A stretch of DNA of 64,000 nucleotides from an uncultured Kocuria sp. (GTDB lineage Bacteria; Actinomycetota; Actinomycetes; Actinomycetales; Micrococcaceae): assembly GCF_947500125.1 (NCBI RefSeq), contig NZ_CANMRA010000004.1, positions 62,001 to 126,000 of the forward strand, read 5' to 3'. Position 1 is the first letter of the stretch; each line of letters starts with the position of its first letter. Below the pieces are notes generated by a model that saw only the letters and a list, made by a program, of their open reading frames with translations, searched no databases and was not told the origin of the DNA. Below are positions 25,641 to 35,500 of this stretch, in pieces. Both the position numbers and the translations under genes were made by a program.

Positions 25641-27023
25641 ATGACCGAGACTCCCCAGCACCCGCGCAACGACCGGATGCTCACCGTCGAGCAGCTGCGC
25701 CGGCACGTCGCCGACGGGCTCGTGGACACCGTCGTCCTGGCCTTCACCGACATGCAGGGCCGGCTCCAGGGCAAGCTCAACCACGCACAGTTCTTCCTGG
25801 ACTCGGTGCTCGACGAGGGCGCCGAGGGCTGCAACTACCTGCTGGCCGTGGACACGGAGATGAACACCGTGGGCGGCTACTCGATCAGCAGCTGGGCCTC
25901 GGGCTACGGGGACATGGAGTTCGCCATGGACCTGGACACGATCCGGCTGATGCCGCACAATCCCGGCCAGGTCATGATCCAGTGCGACCTCACCGGCCAC
26001 GGCGGGCAGCCCATCCCGATGTCGCCGCGGTCCATGCTGCGCCGCCAGCTCGACCGCGCCCGGGACATGGGCTTCACCATGGTCACCGGCACCGAGCTGG
26101 AGTTCTGCGTCTACAACACCAGCTACGAGGACGCCTGGGACGGCGGCTACCGCAACCTGGTCCCGGCCAACCAGTACAACGTGGACTACTCCGTGCTGGG
26201 CTCCCAGCGGGTCGAGCCGCTGCTGCGGGAGATCCGCAACGCCATGTACGCGGCCGGGCTGACCGTCGAGTCCGCCAAGGGCGAGTGCAACCTCGGCCAG
26301 CACGAGATCGCGTTCCGCTACGACGAGGGCATGGTCACCGCCGACAACCACGTGGTCTACAAGCTGGCCTCGAAGCAGATCGCCCACCAGCAGGGGAAGT
26401 CCGTCACCTTCATGGCCAAGCCCAACGAGCGCGAGGGCAGCTCCTGCCACATCCACATGTCCCTGCGCGGACCGGACGGCGAGCTGGTCTTCTGGGACCG
26501 CGAGCGGGACGCCCGGTCCCGCACCTACGAGCACTTCATCGCCGGGGTGCTGCGGACCATGCGCGAGTTCACGCTGTTCTACGCCCCCACCATCAACTCG
26601 TACAAGCGCTTCGTGGAGGGCAGCTTCGCCCCCACCTCGGTGGCCTGGGGCGTGGACAACCGCTCCTGCGCCGTGCGCCTCGTGGGCAGCGGGCAGTCCG
26701 CCCGGATGGAGAACCGGCTCCCCGGCGGCGACGTGAACCCGTACCTGGCGCTCGCCGCGATGCTGGCCTCCGGGCTGCACGGCATCGAGCAGGAGCTCGA
26801 GCTCGAGCCGATGACCGAGGGCAACGCCTACGAGTCCGACGCCCCCGTGGTGCCCTCGACCATGCGCGAGGCCCGGGACCTGCTGGCCGGCTCGGAGCTC
26901 GCCCGGGAGCTGTTCGGCGAGGACGTCGTCGAGCACTACGTGCACTACGCCGACGTGGAGCTGGCGGCGTTCGAGGCCGCCGTCACCGACTGGGAGCTGC
27001 GCCGTGGCTTCGAGCGCCTCTGA
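25641..27023 (+). CDS. Glutamine synthetase-like gamma-glutamyl ligase (probable ethanolamine)
   Basis: 460 residues with the GS catalytic fold: GTELEFCVYN near 150, the ammonium/ATP segment KGECNLGQHEIAFRY near 213, GSSCHIHMS near 270, the loop NSYKRFVEGSFAPTSVAWG near 320-338, then NRSCAVRL and ENRLPGGDVNPYLALAAML. The adenylylation-site tail of true GlnA is absent and the sequence belongs to the GlnT/PuuA-like branch. With an ethanolamine permease beside it, the likely reaction is ATP + glutamate + ethanolamine to gamma-glutamylethanolamide, as for Streptomyces GlnA4. Substrate inferred from context. The stop lies inside the next gene. Confidence 0.82.
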   Translation: MTETPQHPRNDRMLTVEQLRRHVADGLVDTVVLAFTDMQGRLQGKLNHAQFFLDSVLDEGAEGCNYLLAVDTEMNTVGGYSISSWASGYGDMEFAMDLDTIRLMPHNPGQVMIQCDLTGHGGQPIPMSPRSMLRRQLDRARDMGFTMVTGTELEFCVYNTSYEDAWDGGYRNLVPANQYNVDYSVLGSQRVEPLLREIRNAMYAAGLTVESAKGECNLGQHEIAFRYDEGMVTADNHVVYKLASKQIAHQQGKSVTFMAKPNEREGSSCHIHMSLRGPDGELVFWDRERDARSRTYEHFIAGVLRTMREFTLFYAPTINSYKRFVEGSFAPTSVAWGVDNRSCAVRLVGSGQSARMENRLPGGDVNPYLALAAMLASGLHGIEQELELEPMTEGNAYESDAPVVPSTMREARDLLAGSELARELFGEDVVEHYVHYADVELAAFEAAVTDWELRRGFERL

Positions 27024-27819
27024 GCCGATCGGCGCCGGCTACCGGCCGCGGATCGCCCTGACCACCTACTACCAGGAGGGCTCCTGGGGGGTCTGGAACT
27101 CCGTCGCGGCGATCGTCCCGGGCGCCTACGTGGAGGCGGTCGCCGCGGCCGGGGGCACGCCCCTGCTGCTGCCCCCGGTGGGCACGGACCCCGGGGTGCT
27201 CGAGCTCGTGGACGGTCTGATCGTCATCGGTGGCGTGGACGTGGACCCGCGGTTCTACGGCGCCGAACGGCACGAGGCGACCTCCTCCCAGCCCGCACGG
27301 GACGAGCACGACCTCGCCCTGACCCGGGCCGCGCTGGAGCGCGGGGTGCCCCTGTTCGCGATCTGCCGCGGCGCCCAGATCCTCAACGTGGCGCTCGGCG
27401 GCACGCTGATCCAGCACCTGCCGGACGTCAACGCGAACGCCGCGCGCTACCAGCCCGGACCGGGCCGGTACGGGGAGGTCGAGTTCGCCACCGAGCCGGG
27501 CAGCCGCTGCCGCGAGCTGCTGGGCGAGACGGCGTGGTCCCCGTGCTACCACCACCAGGCCCTGGAGACGGTGGCCGAGGGACTGGTCGTGACCGCCCGC
27601 GCCGAGGACGGGACGGTCGAGGCCGTCGAGACCGTCGGCGGCGGCTGGACGCTCGGCGTGCAGTTCCACCCCGAGGAGAACCGGAAGGACGCCCGCCTCT
27701 TCGAGGGGTTCGTCCGCGTGGCGCACGGCTGGGCGCAGCAGCGCACCCGGCAGGACCACCCCGGGCAGACCGGCCGGGCAGACCACGCCCCACAGCGAGA
27801 GGACACCCGCATCCCATGA
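27004..27819 (+). CDS. Class I glutamine amidotransferase-like gamma-glutamyl hydrolase (PuuD-like)
   Basis: 271 residues of the peptidase C26/PuuD family. Cys121 in FAICRGAQILNVALGG is the nucleophile and His222/Glu224 in VQFHPEEN complete the triad. In this cluster it should cleave the gamma-glutamyl amide of the oxidised product (gamma-glutamylglycine) to glutamate and glycine. GTG at 27004 sits 20 bp inside the glutamine-synthetase-like gene, with GGGAG 7 nt upstream. The C-terminal 25 residues are low-complexity and overlap the ALDH start by 4 bp. Confidence 0.83.
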   Translation: MASSASEPIGAGYRPRIALTTYYQEGSWGVWNSVAAIVPGAYVEAVAAAGGTPLLLPPVGTDPGVLELVDGLIVIGGVDVDPRFYGAERHEATSSQPARDEHDLALTRAALERGVPLFAICRGAQILNVALGGTLIQHLPDVNANAARYQPGPGRYGEVEFATEPGSRCRELLGETAWSPCYHHQALETVAEGLVVTARAEDGTVEAVETVGGGWTLGVQFHPEENRKDARLFEGFVRVAHGWAQQRTRQDHPGQTGRADHAPQREDTRIP

Positions 27820-29174
27820 CCACCACGCAGATCATCGACCCCGCCACGGAGGAGGTCGTCGGCACCGTCGAGCTCACGTCCCTGGAGCAGACGGACGCGG
27901 CCGTGGAACGGGCCCGGCGGGCCTTCGAGACCTGGAGCGCCGTCGCCCCGGCCGACCGGGCCCGGCTGCTGCGCCGCTTCGCCGACGCGGTGGATGCCGA
28001 CCTGGAGCACCTCGCCCGCCTGGAGGTCCGCAACGCGGGGCACACCATCGGCAACGCCCGCTGGGAGGCGGGCAACGTCCGGGACGTGCTGACCTACTAC
28101 TCCGGGGCGCCCGAGCGGCTCTCCGGCCGGCAAATCCCTGCTCCGGGCGGGGTCAACATCACGTTCCACGAGCCGCTGGGCGTGGTGGGTGTGATCGTGC
28201 CCTGGAACTTCCCCATGCCGATCGCCGCCTGGGGGTTCGCCCCGGCGCTGGCCGCCGGGAACACGGTGGTGCTCAAACCGGCCGAGCTCACCCCGCTGAC
28301 CGCGATCCGGCTGGGGGAGCTCGCGCTCGAGGCGGGCCTGCCCGAGGGCGTGCTCACGGTGCTGCCGGGCAAGGGCTCGGTCGTGGGGGAGCGCTTCGTG
28401 ACCCACCCCGCCGTCCGCAAGGTCGTCTTCACCGGCTCCACCGACGTGGGCCGGCGAATCATGGCCGGGTGCGCGGAGCAGGTCAAGCGCGTGACTCTCG
28501 AGCTCGGCGGCAAGAACTCCAACATCGTCTTCGCCGACGCCGACCTGGAGCGGGCCGCCCTCGCCACCCCCGCCGGCGCCCTGGACAACGCCGGCCAGGA
28601 CTGCTGCGCCCGCTCCCGCGTGCTCGTCCAGCGCTCCGTGCTGGAGAAGTTCCTGGAGCTGCTGGAGCCCGCCGTGCGGGACTTCGCCTGCGGGGACCCG
28701 TGGGACGAGGGCACGCAGATGGGGCCGCTGGTCTCCGCCGCGCACCGGGACTCCGTGGCGTCCTTCCTCGACGACGACGCCCCGGTCGCTTTCCGCGGCA
28801 CCGCCCCCGAGGGCCCCGGCTGGTGGTTCCCGCCGACCGTGCTCACCCCGTCCCCGGACTCCCGGGTGTTCCGGGAGGAGATCTTCGGACCCGTGCTCGC
28901 GGTGGTCCCGTTCGAGGACGAGGCGGACGCCGTCCGGATCGCCAACGACACCGAGTACGGGCTCTCCGGGTCGATCTGGACCCGGGACGTCGGGCGTGCG
29001 CTGCGGGTGTCCCGCGCGGTCGACGCCGGGAACCTCTCCGTCAACTCGCACGCCTCCGTGCGCTACTGGACGCCGTTCGGCGGCTTCAAGCAGTCCGGCT
29101 TCGGCCGGGAGCTCGGCCCGGACGCCCCGCAGGCGTTCACCGAGACCAAGAACGTGTTCATCGCCACCGACTGA
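27816..29174 (+). CDS. NAD(P)-dependent aldehyde dehydrogenase
   Basis: 452 residues, a complete ALDH: VIVPWNFPMPIAAWGFAPAL near 125, NTVVLKPAELTPLTA, the FTGSTDVGRRI cofactor segment, Glu229 in LELGGKNSN, the catalytic Cys263 in NAGQDCCARSR and EEIFGPVLAVVPF near 350. Slightly short at the N-terminus compared with 480-500-residue relatives. In the cluster it would oxidise the gamma-glutamyl aminoacetaldehyde to gamma-glutamylglycine, parallel to PuuC of the putrescine route. It overlaps the amidase gene by 4 bp. Confidence 0.87.
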   Translation: MTTTQIIDPATEEVVGTVELTSLEQTDAAVERARRAFETWSAVAPADRARLLRRFADAVDADLEHLARLEVRNAGHTIGNARWEAGNVRDVLTYYSGAPERLSGRQIPAPGGVNITFHEPLGVVGVIVPWNFPMPIAAWGFAPALAAGNTVVLKPAELTPLTAIRLGELALEAGLPEGVLTVLPGKGSVVGERFVTHPAVRKVVFTGSTDVGRRIMAGCAEQVKRVTLELGGKNSNIVFADADLERAALATPAGALDNAGQDCCARSRVLVQRSVLEKFLELLEPAVRDFACGDPWDEGTQMGPLVSAAHRDSVASFLDDDAPVAFRGTAPEGPGWWFPPTVLTPSPDSRVFREEIFGPVLAVVPFEDEADAVRIANDTEYGLSGSIWTRDVGRALRVSRAVDAGNLSVNSHASVRYWTPFGGFKQSGFGRELGPDAPQAFTETKNVFIATD

Positions 29175-29201
29175 CGCCACCGACTGACGCCACCGACCGG
29201 C
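29163..29201. repeat. 13-bp tandem repeat at ALDH stop codon
   Basis: GCCACCGACTGAC occurs twice exactly and a third time degenerate. The first copy contains the ALDH stop, so stop-containing codons are duplicated downstream. Confidence 0.85.
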
Positions 29202-29286
29202 GCCCCGCGCCACCGCTCGTCCCGTCCCGGGGCGACGCCCAGCACCGAACCCCCAGCACCGAGCCCCCACCACCGAAGGAGAACCC

Positions 29287-30063
29287 ATGGAGGTCAACGC
29301 CCGCCGCCTGGTCGGCCGCAGCGCCGTCATCACGGGAGGGGCCAGCGGCATCGGTCTCGCCGCGGCCCGCCGTCTCGCCGCCGAGGGCGCGCACGTCGTC
29401 GTCGCGGACCTGAACCCGGCGGCCGGGGAGGCCGCCGCCGAGGAGGTCGGGGGGCTGTTCGTGCGCACCGACGTGGCGGACGAGGCCGACGTCATCGCGC
29501 TCTACGCGGCGACCCACGAGGCCTACGGATCGGTGGACATCGCCTTCAACAACGCCGGGATCAACCCGACCGACGACGGCTCGATCCTGGACACCGGCCT
29601 CGACGCGTGGCGGAGGGTGCAGGAGGTCAACCTCACGAGCGTCTTCCACTGCTGCAAGCACGCGATCCCGTACATGCGCGAGCAGGGGAGGGGCTCGATC
29701 GTCAACACCGCGTCCTTCGTGGCCGTCATGGGCGCGGCGACCTCCCAGATCTCCTACAGCGCCTCGAAGGGCGGGGTGCTCTCGATGAGCCGGGAGCTGG
29801 GCGTGCAGTTCGCCCGGGAGGGGATCCGGGTCAACGCCCTGTGCCCCGGCCCCGTCAACACGCCGCTGCTGCAGGAGCTGTTCGCCACGGACCCGGAGCA
29901 GGCCCAGCGCCGGCTCGTGCACGTGCCGGTCGGGCGGTTCGCGGAGCCGGAGGAGATCGCCGCGGCGGTCGCGTTCCTGGCCAGCGACGACGCCTCGTTC
30001 GTCAACGCCGCCACCTTCCTGGTGGACGGGGGGATCTCCGGGGCCTACGTCACCCCGGTGTGA
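29287..30063 (+). CDS. Short-chain dehydrogenase/reductase (probable alcohol dehydrogenase)
   Basis: 258 residues, classical SDR: cofactor motif GGASGIGLA near 18-26, NNAGIN near 88, catalytic Ser in VNTASFVAVMG near 143, Tyr157 and Lys161 in SYSASKGG. Asp in VVVADLNPA after strand 2 favours NAD+. It ends the catabolic run and is the only enzyme there able to oxidise the hydroxyl of gamma-glutamylethanolamide to the aldehyde used by the ALDH; that role is inference. ATG follows GAAGGAG. Confidence 0.8.
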   Translation: MEVNARRLVGRSAVITGGASGIGLAAARRLAAEGAHVVVADLNPAAGEAAAEEVGGLFVRTDVADEADVIALYAATHEAYGSVDIAFNNAGINPTDDGSILDTGLDAWRRVQEVNLTSVFHCCKHAIPYMREQGRGSIVNTASFVAVMGAATSQISYSASKGGVLSMSRELGVQFAREGIRVNALCPGPVNTPLLQELFATDPEQAQRRLVHVPVGRFAEPEEIAAAVAFLASDDASFVNAATFLVDGGISGAYVTPV

Positions 30064-30094
30064 CCACGGTGTGACCCCTGTGTGGCCCGGGGGC

Positions 30095-30128
30095 CCCGGC
30101 CGACCACGCCGTGACGTGGTCGGCCGGG
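30095..30128. terminator. 14-bp-stem bidirectional hairpin
   Basis: CCCGGCCGACCACG and CGTGGTCGGCCGGG pair perfectly around CCGTGA, between the SDR and the convergent threonine aldolase. Confidence 0.85.
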
Positions 30129-30182
30129 CCTCGGTCAGCGGGGACCACCCGGGTCGGCCGGGGCTCCTGCGGCGTCGCCGGC

Positions 30183-31256
30183 TCAGCGGGCGGCGGCGAC
30201 CATCTCCTGGCGCAGCGCCGCCACGAACCCGTCCACGTCCTCCTCGGTGGTGTCCCACGAGCACATCAGGCGCACCTCCCCGACGGCCGGGTCCCACACG
30301 TAGAACGGCCAGCGCTCCTGCAGCCGTGCCGTGACCCCGGGCGGGAGCACCGCGAAGACCGCGTTGGCCTCGGGAGCCTGCGTCACCCGGGCACCGGGGA
30401 CCTCCGCGATCCCCGCCGCCAGGCGCCGGGCCGTGGCGTTGGCCCGGCGGGCCGCCTCGAGCCACAGGTCCCCCGTGTGCAGGGCCAGCAGCTGCGCGGA
30501 CACGAAGCGCATCTTCGAGGCCAGCTGGGTCGAGAGCTTGCGCACGAACCGGGGCTGGCGCACGGCGTCCGGGGTGAGCACCACGACGGCCTCCGCGCCC
30601 ATCAGCCCGTTCTTGGTCCCGCCCCAGGAGACCACGTCCACGCCGGCGTCGGTGGTCAGGGCCCGCAGCGGGACGTCCAGGGCCGCGGCGGCGTTGGCGA
30701 GCCGGGCGCCGTCCAGGTGGACCGACAGGCCCAGGCCGTGGGCGTGCTCGCAGACCGCGCGCAGCTCCTCGGGCGTGTAGACGGTGCCGAGCTCCGTGGA
30801 CTGGGTGACGGTGACGACGCGCGGCTGGGCGTGGTGCTCGAAGCCGAAGCCGTGCGCCTCCCGGTCGATCAGCTCCGGGGTCAGCTTCCCGTCCGGCGTG
30901 GGCACGGCCAGCATCTTCACGCCCGCGACCTTCTCGGGGGCCCCGCACTCGTCGACGTGCGCGTGGGCGGTGGCCGTGCAGATCGCCGCGTCCCAGCGGT
31001 CGGTCATCGCCGCGAGCGCCACGACGTTCGCGCCCGTGCCGTTGAACAGGGGATAGCACTCCGCCCGATCCCCGAAGTGCCGGCGGGCGACGTCCTGCAG
31101 CGCCTCGGTGTAGGGGTCGGCGCCGTAGGCCCCCACATGGCCGCCGTTGGCGGTCGCGAGGGCCTGGAGCACCTCGGGGTGGACGCCCGCGTGGTTGTCG
31201 CTGGCGAAGCCCTTCCGGGCGGGGTCGTGCAGGCGAGAGAGGACGGAGTCGGTCAC
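30183..31256 (-). CDS. Threonine aldolase family, PLP-dependent beta-eliminating lyase
   Basis: 357 residues. It opens with GFASDNHAGVHPEVLQAL and has LFNGTGANVVALAAM, HAHVDECGAPE, VHLDGARLANAAAALDVPL and the PLP-lysine motif VVSWGGTKNGLMGAEAVV. Low-specificity threonine aldolases split threonine to glycine and acetaldehyde. It converges on the presumed ethanolamine cluster, whose end product is glycine, so the two may share a glycine pool, but it has its own promoter. GTG start at 31256 with GGAAGGG upstream. Confidence 0.87.
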   Translation of the reverse strand: MTDSVLSRLHDPARKGFASDNHAGVHPEVLQALATANGGHVGAYGADPYTEALQDVARRHFGDRAECYPLFNGTGANVVALAAMTDRWDAAICTATAHAHVDECGAPEKVAGVKMLAVPTPDGKLTPELIDREAHGFGFEHHAQPRVVTVTQSTELGTVYTPEELRAVCEHAHGLGLSVHLDGARLANAAAALDVPLRALTTDAGVDVVSWGGTKNGLMGAEAVVVLTPDAVRQPRFVRKLSTQLASKMRFVSAQLLALHTGDLWLEAARRANATARRLAAGIAEVPGARVTQAPEANAVFAVLPPGVTARLQERWPFYVWDPAVGEVRLMCSWDTTEEDVDGFVAALRQEMVAAAR

Positions 31257-31347
31257 GGGTGGCCCTTCCGGTGGGTCGGCAGTGCGCTCGGCGGCACTCG
31301 CACTCTACTCGCGCCCCCGTTCCGGAGCGCCCGGTGCGGGCCCTCGG

Positions 31348-31353
31348 TAGGGT
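31348..31353 (+). promoter_or_regulatory. Putative -10 hexamer, leaderless NUDIX transcript
   Basis: TAGGGT ends 6 nt before the ATG at 31360, so transcription would begin at the start codon itself. No clear -35 is visible. Confidence 0.45.
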
Positions 31354-31359
31354 CGGGGC

Positions 31360-31758
31360 ATGCGCATCGTCCAGGCCGCCGCGGCGGTGGTCGTCCGGGA
31401 GGACGGCCGGCTGCTGCTGGTCCGCCGGGGCCGGGAGCCCCAGCGCGGGCGCTGGAGCGTGCCGGGCGGGTCGGTGGAGCCCGGGGAGACGCCGGCGCAG
31501 GCGGCGGTCCGGGAGACGCTCGAGGAGACCGGGGCCCGCGTGCGGGCCGAGCGGGAGCTCGGCACGGTCCGCGTCCCGGCCGGCGCGGGACTCGTGTACG
31601 AGGTGCACGACGTCGCCGCGACCTATCTCGGCGGGACGCTGCGCCCCGGTGACGACGCCGACGCCGTGCGCTGGGTCGCCCCGGAGGAGCTGCCCCGGCT
31701 GGAGACCACCGACGGCCTGCTGGAGCACCTCGCACGGTTCGGGGTCCGCCCGGCCTGA
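31360..31758 (+). CDS. NUDIX hydrolase
   Basis: 132 residues. The Nudix box lies at about 43-65 (GGSVEPGETPAQAAVRETLE then ETGARV) and matches GX5EX7REUXEEXGU. It hydrolyses a nucleoside-diphosphate-linked compound; resemblance is to the MutT/ADP-ribose pyrophosphatase group but specificity is open. No Shine-Dalgarno of note; a -10-like TAGGGT directly precedes the ATG. Monocistronic, divergent from the threonine aldolase. Confidence 0.88.
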   Translation: MRIVQAAAAVVVREDGRLLLVRRGREPQRGRWSVPGGSVEPGETPAQAAVRETLEETGARVRAERELGTVRVPAGAGLVYEVHDVAATYLGGTLRPGDDADAVRWVAPEELPRLETTDGLLEHLARFGVRPA

Positions 31759-31906
31759 GCCCCGGGCCCGTCCGGACCGGATCCCGGGACCTCGTCCCCG
31801 CCCGGACGGGGTCCCCGGTGGCCGTCCCCCGCCCGGGCCGGACCCCTGGAGGCCGTCCCCCGCCCGGCCTCTCGTCCCGGCCCGGAGCGCGTGCTTGGAT
31901 AGGGGC

Positions 31907-32380
31907 ATGGCACAGACGCGGGGCTTCTACGTCGACACCGTGGAGCGCACGACCACGGCGGACCGGGACGCGGTGTGGGCGGTCGTCGAGGGCATCGGCG
32001 GCGAGCGCGGGTGGTACAGCACGGACCGCGTGTGGGCCGCCCGCGCCACGGCCAACCGCCTGGGCCTGCCGCCCGGGCGGCTGCGCCACCGCGAGGACCC
32101 GGACCACCTCTCGGCCGGGGAGCGCCTGGACTGGTGGACGGTCGAGGCCCTCGAGCCGCCGCGGCGGCTGAGGCTGCGGTCCCTCGTGCGGATGCCGGGG
32201 GACGCCTGGCTGGACATCTGCCTGGAACCGGGACCGGACGGGACCCTCGTCTACCGCCAGACCACGGTGTTCCGCCCGGCGGGCGCGGCGGGGCGCGCCT
32301 ACTGGTACGCCATGCTCGCCCCGCACAAGGCCGTCCTCGGCCGGCTCGCCACGGACATCCTGCGGCAGGCGGGCGGATAG
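31907..32380 (+). CDS. DUF2867-type protein
   Basis: 157 residues with a SRPBCC-like alpha/beta pattern: FYVDTVERTTTADRDAVWAV, GGERGWYSTDRVWAARATAN, ERLDWWTVEALEPPRRLRLR, then VYRQTTVFRPAGAAGRAYWYAMLAPHK split by the last helix. This pattern matches the DUF2867 domain, otherwise found at the C-terminus of atypical SDRs; here it stands alone. No catalytic role can be assigned. Starts at ATG 31907 with only GGGG upstream. Lies between NUDIX and putA on the same strand. Confidence 0.7.
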   Translation: MAQTRGFYVDTVERTTTADRDAVWAVVEGIGGERGWYSTDRVWAARATANRLGLPPGRLRHREDPDHLSAGERLDWWTVEALEPPRRLRLRSLVRMPGDAWLDICLEPGPDGTLVYRQTTVFRPAGAAGRAYWYAMLAPHKAVLGRLATDILRQAGG

Positions 32381-32408
32381 GGGCCTTCCGCCCCGGCCGC
32401 TCCGGCCG

Positions 32409-32423
32409 TAGCGTGGACTCACC
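32409..32423 (+). promoter_or_regulatory. Promoter-like motif TAGCGTGGACTCACC before putA
   Basis: Same block as at 16508 with one substitution. The TAGCGT fits a -10 element and gives a leader of about 85-90 nt before the putA ATG. Confidence 0.45.
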
Positions 32424-32511
32424 GGCCACCGTGACGCCCGGTGGACGCGGCCGGTGGCCGAGGGTGTGCCTCGGCACCGCTGCCGGGCGGAGCCTTCAGG
32501 AGAGTGCCGCC

Positions 32512-35500
32512 ATGACCGCCGACGCCCCGTCCGTCCCCGACTCCCGCGCCCTGGCCGACGAGGCCGTCGCCCTGGTCCGCGAGTGGCTCATCCGCGCCGC
32601 CGAGGGCCGCCGGCACCGTGACGGCGCGGCCGACCGGCTCGCCACCGTCCTCCAGGACCCCCACGGGCTGGAGTTCACGGTCGGCTTCGTGGACCGGGTG
32701 GTGCGCACCGAGGACGTGCGGGCCGCCGGGCGGGCCCTGAACGCGCTCGCCGAGATCGTGCCCCGCACCATGCCCGTGGCGGACCGCGCGCAGATCCGGC
32801 TCGGCGCCGCCCTCTCGGGCAGGGCGCCTCAGATCGTCGTCCCCGCGGCCCGCACCCGCCTCCGCCAGCTCGTGGGGCACATGATCGTGGACGCCCGCCC
32901 CAAGGCCTTCGGACAGGCGGTGAAGAAGCTGACGGCCCAGGGCCACCGCCTCAACATCAATCTCCTCGGCGAGGAGGTCCTCGGCGAGGAGGAGGCGGAC
33001 AAGCACCTCGCCGACGCCGCCGCGCTGCTGGACCGGGACGACGTCGACTACGTGTCCGTCAAGGTCTCCTCCGTGGTCCCGCAGCTGTCCCACTGGGGCT
33101 TCGAGGGGACCGTGGCGAAGGTCGTCGAACGGCTGCTGCCCGTCTACCGCGCCGCGGCGCAGGCCCCGGCCGGGAGCAAGTTCATCAACCTCGACATGGA
33201 GGTCTACTCCGACCTGCACCTGACCACCGAGGTGTTCACCCGCCTCCTGGAGCACCCGGAGCTGCGGGGGCTCGAGGCGGGGATCGTGGTCCAGGCCTAC
33301 CTGCCGGACGCGCTCGCGGTGGTCCGGCGGCTCTCGGCGTGGTCCGCTGAGCGGGTCGAGGCCGGGGGCGCGGGGATCAAGGTCCGGCTCGTGAAGGGCG
33401 CGAACCTCCCCATGGAGCGCGTGGACGCCGAGCTGCACGGCTGGCCCGTGGCCACGTGGAGCAGCAAGCAGGAGACCGACACCAACTACAAGCGGGTCCT
33501 CGACTGGCTGTTCGTGCCCGGGCGGATGACGGGGCTGCGGCTGGGGGTGGCCGGGCACAACCTCTTCGACATCGCCTTCGCCCACCTGCTCGCCGAGCGC
33601 CGCGGCGTGACGGACCGGATCGAGTTCGAGATGCTCCAGGGCATGGCGGTCGAGCAGGCGCGGGCCGTGAGCGCCGACGTCGGGCAGCTGCTGCTCTACG
33701 TGCCCGCCGTGCGCCCGGCCGAGTTCGACGTGGCCGTGTCCTACCTCGTGCGCCGGCTCGAGGAGAACGCCTCGCACGAGAACTTCATGTCGGGGATCTT
33801 CGAGCTGGCCCCCGACAACGAGATCTTCGCGCGGGAGGAGCAGCGGTTCCGCGCGGCCCTCGAGGCGCTGGACCCGCAGGAGGACGCCGCCCCGGCCCCC
33901 GCCCGCGCCCAGGACCGCACCGTGCCCGACGCCGGGTCCGCGCACCTGCCGCTCGAGGAGCCCTTCCGCAACGAGCCGGACACCGACGTCTCCGTCCCCG
34001 CGAACCAGTCGTGGGCGGAGGAGATCGCGGCCCGGATCGGGGACCGGCAGTGGTACGAGGCCCTGCCCGTGCCCGATCCCGTCGACGCGGAGGACGTGGA
34101 GCGGCTCGTGACCACGGGGCGGGCCGCCGCCGAGGGGTGGCACGCCCGCGGCGCCCACGAGCGCGCGGAGATCCTCAACCGGGCGGCCGACGTCCTGGCC
34201 GCCCGCCGGGGGCACCTGCTGGCCGTGGCCGGCGCGGAGGCGGGCAAGACCCTGGGCCAGTCGGACCCGGAGGTCTCGGAGGCCATCGACTTCTGCCGCT
34301 GGTACGCCCGCCGCGCCCTCGAGCTCGAGACCGTGGACGGCGCCCGGTTCGTCCCGGACCGGCTCGTGCTGGTCACCCCGCCGTGGAACTTCCCGCTGGC
34401 GATCCCCACCGGCTCCACGGTCGCGTCCCTCGCCGCCGGCGCCGCCGTGCTGCACAAGCCCGCCCCCGAGGTCCGGCGCTGCTCGACCGCGGTGGTCGAG
34501 GCGCTGTGGGAGGCCGGGGTGCCGCGGGACGTGCTCCAGCTCGTCGACTCCGTCGAGGGGGAGGTGGGGCAGGCCCTCGTCTCCCACCCCGGGGTGGACC
34601 GCATCGTCCTCACCGGCGCCTACGAGACGGCCCAGCTCTTCCAGTCCTGGCGGTCGGGGCGGCCGATGACGGCGGAGACCTCGGGCAAGAACGCCCTGGT
34701 CATCACCCCCAGCGCGGACCGGGACCGGGCCGTGTGGGACCTCGTGACCAGCGCGTTCGGCCACGCCGGGCAGAAGTGCTCGGCGGCCTCCCTCGGCATC
34801 CTCGTGGGCAGCGTGGCGGAGTCCGAGCGGTTCCGCCGGCAGCTGCTCGACGCCGCGTCCTCGATGGTCGTGGACTGGCCGCAGAACCTGCAGGCGTCGG
34901 TGGGCCCGGTGATCTCCGAGCCCGGCGACAAGCTGCACCGCGCCCTGACCCGCCTCGACCCGGGGGAGCAGTGGCTGCTCGAGCCGCGGCAGCTCGACGA
35001 CACCGGGCGGCTGTGGCGGCCCGGCATCAAGACGGGGGTGGCCCCGGGCTCCTTCTTCCACCGCACCGAGTGCTTCGGCCCCGTCCTGGGGCTGATGGAG
35101 GCCGCGGACCTGCAGGAGGCGCTCGCGCTGCAGAACGCGGTCGAGTACGGGCTGACCGCCGGGCTGCACTCCCTCGACCCGGAGGAGATCAGCACGTGGG
35201 TGGAGCTCGTCGAGGCGGGCAACCTCTACGTCAACCGCGGCATCACCGGGGCGATCGTCCAGCGCCAGCCCTTCGGCGGTTGGAAGAAGTCCTCGGTGGG
35301 GCTGGGGGCCAAGGCCGGCGGACCGAACTACCTGGCCCAGCTCGGCTCGTGGCAGAAGGCCCCGTTCGAGGAGGACCCGTCCGGGGAGACCGGCGCCGAG
35401 CCCTCCGAGGCCGTCGCCCACCACCTCGCCGCGCTCCGGCCCCTCGTGCCCGAGGCGGACGCCGCCTGGCTGACGGCCTGCGCCGAGCAGGACCAGGCGT

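Noticed and set aside
24137-25644. Alternative longer reading of the permease and overlapping frames
   Set aside because: ATG 24161 has GGAGGG upstream and begins the conserved protein; extensions have no conserved sequence.
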